Numbered from the stretch's first letter, positions 7,689-16,729 are shown. The stretch: 47,218 nt of DNA from JBBIWA01 sp037439425 (GCA_037439425.1 JBBIWA010000038.1:1-47218); one strand, 5' to 3'. Program-made: numbers and translations. Notes: generated by a model from the letters alone, not told the origin.

Positions 7689-8455
7689 CAGGCTAACCCT
7701 CCTGCCAGTAAAGCAAGTAAATCGCGCAACCCATAGGTGCGCGGATCATACCGCTTAATACTTTCCTCAACCGCTTCCGCTGTTCCTTGCTGGAGCACTA
7801 TATCAATGAGTTCGCGTAACGATCTTGCTTGCTGAATGATGCCATCTGCATTAGCAATGCACTGCTCATAGCAGAATGAGGCAATCAAGTCGGATAGCAT
7901 GACCAAACCGCCGAGTGGATGGTAATCGAAGAGCAGATCCGTCAGCGTGATCCGCCGTTTCTCACCATAGTTGAATATTGTCCACTCGCGCCGAACACGT
8001 GAGATTATCTGCTCATTGCGTTCTTCGTATGAAAGGTAGAACAATCCATGATGGCCTAATGCAAACGCCAGAGCATCATCAATATCAATTTTTTTGGTAA
8101 ATCTGTAACCGAGAGCAGCACCTAAGTGCTCTCGGATTTCATCTTCCGATTCACGAACTAACTGTTCAAACTCCAATGTGCTCGCTTCATGCTTCACCCG
8201 TTTCGATGGGAGCGGTTTGTTATCGCGCGCTGCGTGAAGCATCTCCTGAAATTGCTGATCCAGCTTGCCAACATCGTGGATGAACGTGGAGAACAGCAAC
8301 TGGTCCCCCTTCTGTTTCGGGTAGTCAGGGGGCACAAGTCGGCGATCAGTCAGAATCCTGTGGGCGATCTTAGCGCAATCAAACAGGTGCTCATAAAGTG
8401 ACTGACCGCCATGCGCCGATTTGCCAAGATTATCCTTGAAGCTTGCGATTAACAT
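7688..8455 (-). CDS. stand-alone HD nuclease of the type I-D module (Cas3''-like)
   Basis: About 255 residues. HD-superfamily metal site: STFIHDVGKLDQQF (the HD pair), an upstream histidine in SLYEHLFDCAKIAH, and ALGHHGLF downstream. In type I-D systems this domain is normally fused to the N-terminus of Cas10d and degrades DNA; here it is a separate gene between cas3' and cas10d. The start MLIASFKDNLG at 8455 is chosen because the earlier start reaches further into cas3'; it still overlaps cas3' by 26 bases. The C-terminal segment VEESIKRYDPRTYGLRD has a broken homologue at 19235-19348. Confidence 0.85.
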   Translation of the reverse strand: MLIASFKDNLGKSAHGGQSLYEHLFDCAKIAHRILTDRRLVPPDYPKQKGDQLLFSTFIHDVGKLDQQFQEMLHAARDNKPLPSKRVKHEASTLEFEQLVRESEDEIREHLGAALGYRFTKKIDIDDALAFALGHHGLFYLSYEERNEQIISRVRREWTIFNYGEKRRITLTDLLFDYHPLGGLVMLSDLIASFCYEQCIANADGIIQQARSLRELIDIVLQQGTAEAVEESIKRYDPRTYGLRDLLALLAGGLA

Positions 8456-11159
8456 AGTCCAATAGCTCCTTATAAGCGGCAAAGCACGCGCCCGTTGTGT
8501 TCTCCAGAATCACCATCGCCTTTGTGTTCCAATTCTGTTTGAGCCTGTCCCAGTCGTAATAGAGTTCCTCCCAGTCAGCGACCTTTGCGCCTTCAAGCAA
8601 ATCCTGTGTTTCTTCAATATCCGTCCAACCCCAAAGCACAAGGTAAGTCTGGTTGGGGATGAACAAAGGGTTTCCCTCGCTGTCTTGCACAGGCTTAGGG
8701 TTCGGTATCTCGCGGTCAATGCGCGATAGGTAAACGTCGCCATGCAGCAGGAGGAAATTGCCCTGATGCCACTTGTTCCAGCCACCTTCCTGCCCAAAGT
8801 GCACGTTCATTCGGCTGAGATAGGTTGTGCCTGCACTTGGTTGAGACCAAACACGGAATTGATCCCCTGCCCAGATAAAGACATGCTGACTTGCCTTCAA
8901 TGTTTCGTCTAAATCCACAATTACATCGAAATGTGCCCGCTGGAAAATCAGGCTGGTAAACCACGTCTTCGCCCGCGCCACTTCAAAAGGAGAGTCGGCA
9001 GGGCGCAGAGCGTCATCGTCCACATATCGGAGCAGATAGAACGGGTCTTTAGCCACACCATCACGCAGCGCGATTTGTGGCATTGTGCTTCGCAACCCAA
9101 AACCAAGTTCTATCTGAGCGTCACGCAGTTGTTTCGCAATCGGTTGAGCGCTCGTCAAGTCAGGCGTGGTGTTCAGTCGTTCACCAATGCGCCCTAACTG
9201 CTCGTTGACAAGGTAATGGCTGGCGTCCAGCAGTTGTGAAGCCGATGCATAGTTGCGGCAGGGAAACGCTCCGACAATCTCCGCAGAGAAATCTTCACGG
9301 ATTATCTTCATATTGTTAAGTCCGCCAAGTTTACCGTAAACATCGCCGCTCACAAATGCGATGACCTTGCTTCCCTTATTGTGCCTTCCCACGCGCCCGA
9401 ATCGTTGTAGAAACGAGTTGCCTTCGCACTCTTCGGTGATGAGCACGTCCGCATGGAAGTCAACCCCAACTTCCACCGCCGATGTGGAGATGAGAACCGC
9501 ACGTTCCAACTCAGAAAAGACTTTGATCAAGCCTTCGCGCGCCTGCTTCGCCATACTGCCCGAATAGACAATGACGGGCACGTCCGTTCCCTTCCACAAG
9601 CCAATGTGCCGACAGTCAACGTCCAGTTCGCCCGACTCTAAGCCCGCCCTGGCCGCTTCACGTATTCTGCCCGCTTTGTCTTTCTCAACCAGCCACTCCA
9701 GCCAGCGCAGATAGACAGTGCGATGACTCAGACTGCGCGTTGGAAGTTGAGTCGGGTCAGCCTTCATCTCAAAAGTCAGCCGTTTGGTCAGCAGCGACGC
9801 TAATTCCTTGTCCAAGCCGGCGGAAACGAAGGTGCTCGTCAGCGCAGCAAACTCAGTTGCTTTGCAGCAGATAGGGTCATCTGCGATGTTGCTCAACTTC
9901 TCCACTGTGTCCGTGAGCCATTCGTCCAAGATGGCTTGTTGTTTTTCCATGCCCTCTGTCTGCTCCAACTGTTTACGCACGGCAGCAACAATGCGACACG
10001 GCAAAGGGCGATTGTTCAGAAGGGACTCCCACGTTTCGCCTGTGCGTTGGCACCGTTCCAGCACAGCGCGTTTGACCCGCCAGCACTGCCTTTCTAAAAT
10101 CTCAATGGTGTGAGCGACGACCTCTTGCAGCGGCAGTTTGAGTGCTACGCCGTCGCGGACATCTGCCAAAACGACATCTTCCTCACGGAGTAATTGCTTG
10201 TTCAGTTCGTCAAGGAGTTCTTGCTCGACGCCTGCTTCTTCTAACCATTCGTTCAAGTCCCCCAACTTCACCTTGCCAAATCTCAGGCGATGTTCGGGGG
10301 GAATTGTGGATGAGTCGTTGACCTTGTATTTCTCAAACAGTTGGTGCGCCATGCGGGCGGAGTTGCAGACGACCAGCACCTTGTGGCTGCTTGCGTCAAG
10401 CACCTCGTTGACTGCGCCTACGAATCGTTCAGCGCAGTCACGCCGTCCGCTGGCTTGCAACTCCACTTGCACATCGCAGCACTTGGACTTTCCGACAATA
10501 GGCTCTGCGCCGTTCAGTCGCTTCAATGCTTCTGTCGGCGTTGCAGTCAGAATGTGAAGTCGCGGCGTCTTGCCCAGGCAGCTTGCCAGTGTTTTGATGC
10601 GCTGCCACAGGTGTTCAAAGTTTCTCAGCATCAGCCCATTGAAGAGGTGCGCCTCATCCAGCACGAATTCATCTACCTGACATAAACCGTAAATCAGCAG
10701 TGCGTTGTACTTCACATTCTTGCGGAAGAACCAATAAATGGCATCCGGAGTGGCGAGAATGACGTGCTTATTCAGGCTGGCGATGAGATGGCTTTTACTG
10801 AGTCCACCTTTGATTTCTCCTATCTCCAAACCAGTGATTTCGGCCAGTCGGTCCATCACCTTTCTTTGATCTTCGAGCAATGCCAAAGTTGGATACATGA
10901 AGAGTACTTTCTTGATGCGTCGCTCACGTAGTTTCCAAAACAGAGGAACGGCTGCGGCTAATGTCTTTCCCGCAGCAGTTCCGGCAATGAGAGCAACTTC
11001 TTGATCAGCTTCGCCGATGCATCTGAATGCTTCAGCTTGATGAGTAAACGGAAGAGCGTGAGGCAATTCGAGCGCATCCCGAAACAGTTTCAGTACATCA
11101 CCAGGGATATGGCATTCTTTCTCATAGTTTGGCCCTTGATTTGTAACTTCAATTCTCAT
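8430..11159 (-). CDS. cas3d: type I-D helicase Cas3' (Cas3d)
   Basis: Superfamily 2 DNA helicase recruited to unwind target DNA. 909 residues and no HD domain. Motifs in order: Walker A AGTAAGKT (about residues 59-66), motif Ia MYPTLALLEDQ, DEAH box VLDEAHLF (168-171), motif III LTATPTE, motif V STSAVEVGVDF and motif VI QRFGRVGRHN. It starts with ATG at 11159 after AGGAAGG and overlaps the small upstream frame by ATGA. First complete gene of the I-D module, followed by the HD gene. Confidence 0.9.
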   Translation of the reverse strand: MRIEVTNQGPNYEKECHIPGDVLKLFRDALELPHALPFTHQAEAFRCIGEADQEVALIAGTAAGKTLAAAVPLFWKLRERRIKKVLFMYPTLALLEDQRKVMDRLAEITGLEIGEIKGGLSKSHLIASLNKHVILATPDAIYWFFRKNVKYNALLIYGLCQVDEFVLDEAHLFNGLMLRNFEHLWQRIKTLASCLGKTPRLHILTATPTEALKRLNGAEPIVGKSKCCDVQVELQASGRRDCAERFVGAVNEVLDASSHKVLVVCNSARMAHQLFEKYKVNDSSTIPPEHRLRFGKVKLGDLNEWLEEAGVEQELLDELNKQLLREEDVVLADVRDGVALKLPLQEVVAHTIEILERQCWRVKRAVLERCQRTGETWESLLNNRPLPCRIVAAVRKQLEQTEGMEKQQAILDEWLTDTVEKLSNIADDPICCKATEFAALTSTFVSAGLDKELASLLTKRLTFEMKADPTQLPTRSLSHRTVYLRWLEWLVEKDKAGRIREAARAGLESGELDVDCRHIGLWKGTDVPVIVYSGSMAKQAREGLIKVFSELERAVLISTSAVEVGVDFHADVLITEECEGNSFLQRFGRVGRHNKGSKVIAFVSGDVYGKLGGLNNMKIIREDFSAEIVGAFPCRNYASASQLLDASHYLVNEQLGRIGERLNTTPDLTSAQPIAKQLRDAQIELGFGLRSTMPQIALRDGVAKDPFYLLRYVDDDALRPADSPFEVARAKTWFTSLIFQRAHFDVIVDLDETLKASQHVFIWAGDQFRVWSQPSAGTTYLSRMNVHFGQEGGWNKWHQGNFLLLHGDVYLSRIDREIPNPKPVQDSEGNPLFIPNQTYLVLWGWTDIEETQDLLEGAKVADWEELYYDWDRLKQNWNTKAMVILENTTGACFAAYKELLDYVNRKLQG

Positions 11160-11386
11160 ATTAATCCTTCCTCAACAGGCACCTTGCGCAAACCATTGGC
11201 GTTAACTTCACTAACAGCCAGCCGGACGCAAGAGAAAGGAGAGCGGGCAATGACGAGCACTTGAGCTAAATACTTTACCCCAGCGTCTGGAGCCGCGGAG
11301 GTAGTATATTCCGCTATCAAATAAGCTTGGTACGCCTGTTTTGCGTCATAGCAATTCAGGAGGCAACGTTTTTGTTTGCAGTTCAC
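11156..11386 (-). CDS. small unrecognised frame coupled to cas3'
   Basis: 76 codons with a GTG start directly after the repeat-like sequence of boundary B. It ends in an ATGA overlap with cas3', and its last codons supply the AGGAAGG ribosome-binding site for cas3'. The C-terminal half (GVKYLAQVLVIARSPFSCVR, then VSEVNANGLRKV) looks protein-like, but I recognise no family. It may be the C-terminal stump of a longer gene cut by the rearrangement that brought the leader next to it. Confidence 0.4.
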   Translation of the reverse strand: MNCKQKRCLLNCYDAKQAYQAYLIAEYTTSAAPDAGVKYLAQVLVIARSPFSCVRLAVSEVNANGLRKVPVEEGLI

Positions 11387-11423
11387 GTTTCAGTCTCCTT
11401 TCCCGGGCTGTGTCAGAGCACGT
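11387..11423 (-). CRISPR. half-preserved CRISPR repeat at boundary B
   Basis: On the minus strand the end of this stretch reads GGGAAAGGAGACTGAAAC, matching the 3' end of the repeat (GAGGAGACTGAAA); the 5' half is not recognisable. It follows leader-like copy B by about a dozen bases, the place where a first repeat belongs. Called as a degraded repeat; the evidence rests on about 13 contiguous matching bases plus position. Confidence 0.4.
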
Positions 11424-11436
11424 AGAGATAGGAATC

Positions 11437-11572
11437 AAGAAGGATAACAAAAGGCCTATGACAATTAGTGTCGGAGCTGGTGACGAAGAAGAAAAAATAT
11501 TTAACTCTCAAAGACCTATGCCGTAGTGGCTCGTGCCAAGAGCTAACCTAAATAACTCTAGTTAGCTCGAGG
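11437..11572 (-). promoter_or_regulatory. CRISPR leader-like sequence, copy B
   Basis: About 136 bases, about 87% identical by hand to copy A at 2512-2646, with the same GCTCCGACACTA, TTGTCATAG and TATTTTTTCTTCTTCG elements in the same order. Its upstream edge has captured the stop codon of the csc2 remnant. It lies between the III-C module and the I-D module and is followed by a degraded repeat. Confidence 0.5.
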
Positions 11573-11671
11573 GGGGAGCACTGCGAAGCGGGCTTTGAAC
11601 GCCTTGCCCAGCTTCTTCTGAGCTTCAATGTCACCATTGCTGAGTGAGACAACTTCAAAGATCTCATTCAT
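11558..11671 (-). pseudogene. csc2 C-terminal remnant behind the type III-C module
   Basis: A 37-codon frame whose product contains VSLSNGDIEAQKKLGKAFK, matching VSLFSPDIDEVQKKLGDEFK near the C-terminus of the intact Csc2 at 3498-4571. About 12 of 20 residues agree, without gaps. The rest of csc2 is missing; the frame starts with ATG overlapping the stop of the preceding RAMP gene (TGATG) and ends inside leader-like copy B. It is best read as the surviving end of a second I-D module whose core was replaced by III-C genes. Confidence 0.75.
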
Positions 11672-12537
11672 CACGATCCTTCTGCGATCCAGTAGCCGTC
11701 TTTGTGAATGTGGAAGTTTCCTTCTCTCGAAAGCACAGAGCCAGGCGTCCAGCAGACCTGCGCCGGCGTCAGATGCATGCCAAATCTTTGACTGGTGCCA
11801 TGCGTTTCGCGCCCGATCAGCGGCTCGATGCCCCCGCGCGCCTCTACACCTGACGTCAGCGTGTGTGCTAACAAGGGGCAATCCTTTTCGAGACTCACGC
11901 GCGGACGTGCACCCTCCAGGTCCACAGCACACTCGTTCAACTTTTCGGCGCACGCCAACCCGTCGACAAACCGCAACTGCCCAAACCCGTACCGCCGTTC
12001 CCCGCCGATTTGCAAATTGCCCAGCCATGCGCGCCATTTCGATTCGTCGCCCCAAACGGTTTGCGCGGTCGCGTCCAAAAATACCCAGCCACCGATCTTG
12101 GTGCGTGCACCCTCATGCGTGTATGGCGCGATAAACTCGACCTCGTGCAAACTGCCATCCTGCGCCGAAGTCGTCTCGACATCCAACGCCGTCGTAACGT
12201 GCGAACCCAGATAGCGTTGCTCGAACTCGGCGGCGCGCAATCCGCCATATTTCAATTCCCCGTTCACATAACGCGGATTGAGCAAGGTCTCACCATCGCA
12301 CACGAACCAATAACTGAACGCGCAATGTGTCTTGACCCATTCACCGATCTTGGCATAGTCGCCTTGGGGCGCGTCGTCTGCTGCAAACCCGCGCCGTGTG
12401 AGCGCCTCTGTCACTGCACCCCACAGGTTGCGCGCCGGAACGTAATAGCGCGTCCGCTGCACGTTGCCGATCTTGTGATAGCCGATGTGCAGCGGGCTGG
12501 TCAGTTCATACGTCACGCTCAAGATCTGCCACGTCAT
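11671..12537 (-). CDS. type III-C RAMP subunit, Cmr3/Cas5-like
   Basis: 288 residues with the RAMP pattern: N-terminal strand TWQILSVTYELTSPLHIGY, RTRYYVPARNLWGAVTEAL as first helix region, and a glycine-rich loop GNLQIGGERRYGFGQLRFV. In a III-C set that already has Cmr1, Cmr4, Cas11 and a Cmr6-like gene, it is most likely the Cas5-type subunit (Cmr3 role) that holds the crRNA 5' handle. That assignment is by elimination and fold pattern. It follows the Cas11-like gene by 3 bases and ends in a TGATG overlap with the csc2 remnant. Confidence 0.65.
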   Translation of the reverse strand: MTWQILSVTYELTSPLHIGYHKIGNVQRTRYYVPARNLWGAVTEALTRRGFAADDAPQGDYAKIGEWVKTHCAFSYWFVCDGETLLNPRYVNGELKYGGLRAAEFEQRYLGSHVTTALDVETTSAQDGSLHEVEFIAPYTHEGARTKIGGWVFLDATAQTVWGDESKWRAWLGNLQIGGERRYGFGQLRFVDGLACAEKLNECAVDLEGARPRVSLEKDCPLLAHTLTSGVEARGGIEPLIGRETHGTSQRFGMHLTPAQVCWTPGSVLSREGNFHIHKDGYWIAEGS

Positions 12538-12540
12538 CGC

Positions 12541-12957
12541 TCAGCCCTCCAGCGCTTTGGCGTGATAGCGAGCGTAAATCAGTGCCTGCTCCAGCAAGCG
12601 CTTGGCAAGCAAGAGTTGGTCGAGATCGTCGGCGAGACCATGAATGTTCCTGGCTTTATCGCCGCGCACTGCCCGTAATGAATCGCTTTCCGACTCAAAC
12701 GGCTTGATCCCTGCTTGCTTCAAGAGCTCGTGCGCTTGCGCGCTCAAAGCACTTCCGCCGTCCTTCTCGCGCGACTTTTGATAAAGGAAAAACGCATATA
12801 CACCATCCTCTTGCAAAACACCGAGCGATTGGGTGATGTGATTCTCGGTTTTGGCTTTATCTGCCTTGCCATCTTTGGTCTTGAACGCGTCGCCAACCTT
12901 TTGGCACATAGCCCAGCCGAACTGCGCGCACAATTGATCGAGATTATTGGCGTTCAT
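12541..12957 (-). CDS. type III-C small subunit Cas11 (Cmr5-like)
   Basis: 138 residues, predicted mostly helical, with a C-terminal bundle LLLAKRLLEQALIYARYHAKAL typical of type III small subunits. It carries a lysine-rich stretch KTKDGKADKAKTEN near residue 30 and has the right position, after cmr4 with an ATGA overlap. In the family such subunits line the target RNA strand along the Cas7 backbone. Direct sequence similarity to known Cmr5 is weak by eye; size, helicity and operon position carry the call. Confidence 0.65.
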   Translation of the reverse strand: MNANNLDQLCAQFGWAMCQKVGDAFKTKDGKADKAKTENHITQSLGVLQEDGVYAFFLYQKSREKDGGSALSAQAHELLKQAGIKPFESESDSLRAVRGDKARNIHGLADDLDQLLLAKRLLEQALIYARYHAKALEG

Positions 12958-13961
12958 CGTTGTCTCTCCTGCGCCCTGCTACCTGCCTCCTGCTCACTCC
13001 ACACGCGCAACCGCCCCATCCCACGCGTGTTCATCCCGCCGATGCCCAGCGACTCGAACAAGGCGCATCCATTGCCTACAGTCGTTTTCACTTCGTCAAT
13101 GTCACCATTAGGGTGATCTTGATCGCTCAGTGGTATGCGATATTCTGTTTCGGTCTTGCCGTTTTTGTTGACCTGTATGGCTATTCGATAAAATTTCGGA
13201 TCGCTCACCACGACCTCGAACGCCAACACACTCGCGCGCGGCAGCGCCTCGTACGTGTAGAGCGCGCCTTCTGCCGCCGCGCCGGTCTGCGGATCAATGC
13301 TCACCGACGTTCGCACTTCGAGATTGTCGTTGACGATGTGGCTGAACATTTTGTTCGAGACGAGCACGGCGCGCCTTTTGATTTCCTCTGGCACGCCGTT
13401 CAACTGGCTATCCAGCGAAAAATTATTACCCGTGACCTCAAGCATCAACCAGCCGAGATTCAACTTGCCTTTCACGGCAACGCCACTGGCAACGCGCACT
13501 TGCGCGTCACCCAATTCCGAATCACCTGATCCGAAATTACTCAATCCCAGATCGCGCAATGCATCCGCGCACGTGATCCACACCGGACCCGCAAGCGAAT
13601 GGACCGGAAACAACACCAGGCGCGCGTCCGAGAATTGCGCCAGTCCTTGAAAACTGCCGCTTTGCCCTTTGCTGAAACCGAAGGTTACGCAAATGGGGCA
13701 GTCCGGCCCGCCACAATGCCCGGCTCCGTTCTGACCTTGCCCAGCGCAATTCGGCCACTTATTCGGCTCCTGCATCGCCGCGTAGGTGCGGCACGTGCCG
13801 GCAATGCTCGTGCCCGGAATCTTGGGCACGTTCGTGCCCGGCTCGCGCACGATGCTCATATCCACGCGTCCCAGGCGATAGCCACCCGTGCCCACGTGGA
13901 TTGGGTCAAGCGCCATCGCCCAATAGCGCAGCACTTCATAGGGTTTCTGGTTGTCGTTCAT
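12954..13961 (-). CDS. cmr4: type III-C Cas7 backbone subunit Cmr4
   Basis: 335 residues. The N-terminal segment DPIHVGTGGYRLGRVDMSIV followed by RE..T..PKIPGTSIAGTCR is characteristic of Cmr4. The aspartate of GRVD (about residue 34) corresponds to the residue that cuts target RNA at 6-nt intervals in Cmr complexes, so RNA cleavage is predicted to be intact. A cysteine-rich zinc loop (HCGGPDCPICVTFGF) lies near residue 85. The C-terminal GIGGMNTRGMGRLRV is the RAMP glycine-rich loop. Overlaps csx11 and the Cas11 gene by ATGA on both sides. Confidence 0.88.
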   Translation of the reverse strand: MNDNQKPYEVLRYWAMALDPIHVGTGGYRLGRVDMSIVREPGTNVPKIPGTSIAGTCRTYAAMQEPNKWPNCAGQGQNGAGHCGGPDCPICVTFGFSKGQSGSFQGLAQFSDARLVLFPVHSLAGPVWITCADALRDLGLSNFGSGDSELGDAQVRVASGVAVKGKLNLGWLMLEVTGNNFSLDSQLNGVPEEIKRRAVLVSNKMFSHIVNDNLEVRTSVSIDPQTGAAAEGALYTYEALPRASVLAFEVVVSDPKFYRIAIQVNKNGKTETEYRIPLSDQDHPNGDIDEVKTTVGNGCALFESLGIGGMNTRGMGRLRVWSEQEAGSRAQERQR

Positions 13962-16729
13962 CTAGGTCCTCCTTCGCGCTTCACGCGCAATTTGAGAATC
14001 TTCATATGGAGTTTCAGACAGTGGGAGAAATGTCCCGCCACAACATCATCGGGCGTCACAACATCCCTGCCGTTGTGCTTGAACAATCTGGCACCCTGAA
14101 GTGTCGTCGTTGCCAGTTGTTTTAATTCCTCGCTTCCTGCGCCCCACTCCGCACGTTTGCTTTCCAGCAGGGCTTGCACGCCGCGCAATTTCGCGTCTGT
14201 CATGTCGGGCGCTCGGCGAATCTGCTCCCACATATTGATCAAGCGCGGCAATTCATCTAACAGCATCCCGTCCGTCTTCATGTCAAAGCGAAAGCGCTGC
14301 GCCGTGCTTTCGAGAAACAAGTATGCGAATTGCGACGGTATCACTTGCGCTACATCGCCCGCGCGCAGATCGTTCACGTGGACAAGCCAACGTTCATCGC
14401 GTTGGAAAGCATATTTGCGTCCACTCGGATTGCACTTGACAAAAAAGTACGGGTACCAAATATCTGGCGTCTTGTCATCGCCCATTGTGGGCGGCACATA
14501 CCACTCCACACCGTTCGTGAACTTGATCGCACCGTTGGCAACATCTTCACTCACCTTCCACTGTTCACTGACTAATGGCACTGCCAGCATTCGCCGCGCC
14601 GTGTCCATCACCGCGGCGAGCGGCATCTTGCGCGGAAAGAACACGAGACCCAGAAACAGCGGCAGGCGATTCTGCACTTTGCCAAATTGCTTTTGATATT
14701 CGCAGCGAATTTTTTTCGCGATCTCCAGCGCATCGCATGCGGGAACGAGCGCGAGGAATTGATCGGGCGAAGCCAAGAGCCGCAAGTGTGGCCTGTACTC
14801 ACCCATTCCATTCATCGCTTGCATCGCGCCCTGTACCACGAAAGAAATTTGGCGGCGCGGATCATCGGGATCGCTGACACGGATTTCTTGTCCCTGCCAT
14901 CTGTTCGCCAATTTGGACACATCTTTGGCATCACCCGCTGCCAACTGTAAATTGCTGATCGTCACGAAGTGCTTGCCTTTGTCGCGCCAGAGCAAACTGA
15001 TGGGCTTGCCCCTCACCGTTCCATCGTAGGGGACATTTTCTTTCCAGTCGTTCTTCTTGTCGGGAATCAGCAACAATCGGATGCGGCGCAGCTCCGCGTC
15101 GTCCGTTGCTTTGCCGTACGTGTGCTTTGCGAGAATCGTCTGCTCCACCGTCTCCGTCCAAAACCGTTCGCAGGTCTCCCAGACGCGGCGCAAACGCGCA
15201 GGTGAGGGATTTTTCGGCACACACGCACCTGGATTGTTCTCGACTGCCTTGACGAGCATCGTTTGCACCAAATCGCCCGAGAGCCAATCGTCCAACCCAA
15301 ACTTGCCGACGAGGAGCGCGACGCGGTCGTTGTGGTCGGCGATTTCGTCCATCCAGATCGTTTGCATGGGATTCTTCAGCCACTCGTTCACACGCGAGCC
15401 GCGTCGTTCCACGCAAATTGTGCACGCCTCCTCACCTTCCTTCATCGGGCGCAAGCGGCAGACAGGACAGAGTTCCCACTTGGCGTCGGGCAGATTTTTC
15501 CACAACGATTGCCAGCACGGGTTGAGATTTTCGCGCGCGAATGGCTGCGCGAGTTCGTCGCGCGCCTTGTTGTGCGCGTCGGCCAGCATGCTCTTGAGTT
15601 GCTCAGTTGGCGTGTTGCCCTGCGGCTGTTCAACGGCAATGCGCGGAGCGAGTTCAGGTTCGATCTCTTCGACGCGGCGGCGAATTTCTTGTTTGAGGTC
15701 GTCTGGCAAATCAAGGTCGGGGAAGGTGAAATAGATGCCGGTCGTATCACGATAGACCTCGTTGCCAAGTGGATACTCGACCTCAACCAACTGCTTGACC
15801 ACACGGCACGCATGCTCGATGCGTTCCTGGTAGCCGAGCAAGTCTGCAATCTTGACGGCTTTGGCGTACAAGCCCAGCACGTCAAAGTTGACGCGCAGGA
15901 TGCGCCAGCGGAGATCATGATCAATAATTTTGTCTTTCCAACTCTTCCATTGTCTGACAGCAAACTGTTGATTGTTAACTAATGCCCCCGCCAGGGCTGA
16001 TTTAAACAAAGCAGCAACAATCCAACCCCAATCTGAAAGAAGTACTTCGTTAATTGGCCGACGTGTGTCGCCCAAGCCATAACTCAATTCTTTCAAAATA
16101 GCATTGCGTCCATTATGAAACTGCAAATTCCTAAGACGAGCATCCAGACTATTTGGCGAGGCATCCACGACCACTTTTTCTTTCTCAAAACCAAAAGCAT
16201 CACTAATAAACACATCAGGCCATGTTTGCCCTCCCTCACCCTTTGCAGGATCTTGCTTATCTACATGGGCTTCGTTATGGCAAACACCTAATACTGCAGC
16301 TAGCCAGCCCGGCTTGCTATCCAATAAGTTTGCACGATTTTTATCGGTAGCAAATCCTGGCGTTCCCAGCATGATAAGCTCTGCAAGGGTGTATGTTTCG
16401 CCAAGTATGGTTAAGGTGTTATTCGCCAAGAAATTCTTGAGAGCCAAGTCGAGAAAATCTGCCGCCTTGGGGCTTCTTGCATTGAGAACGTTATTGAGGG
16501 CATCTGGTTTTTTGAGTGAGCTAGTCTGGCGACTTAACCTAATCTGAGAGGTGGGATCATCCACAATTGCTTTGTAGGCGTGTTCATTTGCCCACTTTCT
16601 TGTTCCACCTTTTGTATGCGCTTCGATGTGTAAATTGCAGAATTTGCCTATGTCATGTAGCCACGCCGCTACCTCTGCCAGCAGCAGTGCCTCCCGATGT
16701 TGTGCTAAAACCTGCAGGTTCATCGTCAT
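13958..16729 (-). CDS. csx11: type III-C Cas10 large subunit Csx11 with degenerate cyclase motif
   Basis: 923 residues. N-terminal HD site AAWLHDIGKF (HD at residues 25-26) predicts single-stranded DNase activity. A zinc ribbon CPVCRLRP...ACTICVERRG lies near residues 423-443. The palm position that holds GGDD in active Cas10 reads RLLASPDQFLALVP (about 653), so only one of the two acidic residues remains and cyclic oligoadenylate synthesis should be lost. HD present with an inactive palm is the hallmark of subtype III-C (Csx11), which agrees with the surrounding Cmr-type genes. ATGA overlaps link it to both neighbours. Confidence 0.85.
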   Translation of the reverse strand: MTMNLQVLAQHREALLLAEVAAWLHDIGKFCNLHIEAHTKGGTRKWANEHAYKAIVDDPTSQIRLSRQTSSLKKPDALNNVLNARSPKAADFLDLALKNFLANNTLTILGETYTLAELIMLGTPGFATDKNRANLLDSKPGWLAAVLGVCHNEAHVDKQDPAKGEGGQTWPDVFISDAFGFEKEKVVVDASPNSLDARLRNLQFHNGRNAILKELSYGLGDTRRPINEVLLSDWGWIVAALFKSALAGALVNNQQFAVRQWKSWKDKIIDHDLRWRILRVNFDVLGLYAKAVKIADLLGYQERIEHACRVVKQLVEVEYPLGNEVYRDTTGIYFTFPDLDLPDDLKQEIRRRVEEIEPELAPRIAVEQPQGNTPTEQLKSMLADAHNKARDELAQPFARENLNPCWQSLWKNLPDAKWELCPVCRLRPMKEGEEACTICVERRGSRVNEWLKNPMQTIWMDEIADHNDRVALLVGKFGLDDWLSGDLVQTMLVKAVENNPGACVPKNPSPARLRRVWETCERFWTETVEQTILAKHTYGKATDDAELRRIRLLLIPDKKNDWKENVPYDGTVRGKPISLLWRDKGKHFVTISNLQLAAGDAKDVSKLANRWQGQEIRVSDPDDPRRQISFVVQGAMQAMNGMGEYRPHLRLLASPDQFLALVPACDALEIAKKIRCEYQKQFGKVQNRLPLFLGLVFFPRKMPLAAVMDTARRMLAVPLVSEQWKVSEDVANGAIKFTNGVEWYVPPTMGDDKTPDIWYPYFFVKCNPSGRKYAFQRDERWLVHVNDLRAGDVAQVIPSQFAYLFLESTAQRFRFDMKTDGMLLDELPRLINMWEQIRRAPDMTDAKLRGVQALLESKRAEWGAGSEELKQLATTTLQGARLFKHNGRDVVTPDDVVAGHFSHCLKLHMKILKLRVKREGGPR

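Noticed and set aside
11672..12055. Upstream extension of the csc2-remnant frame across the RAMP gene
   Set aside because: This part is the out-of-frame shadow of the Cmr3-like gene on the same strand; only the last 37 codons have similarity.
15057..15734. 225-codon plus-strand frame
   Set aside because: Antisense shadow of csx11; serine- and arginine-rich product without motifs.
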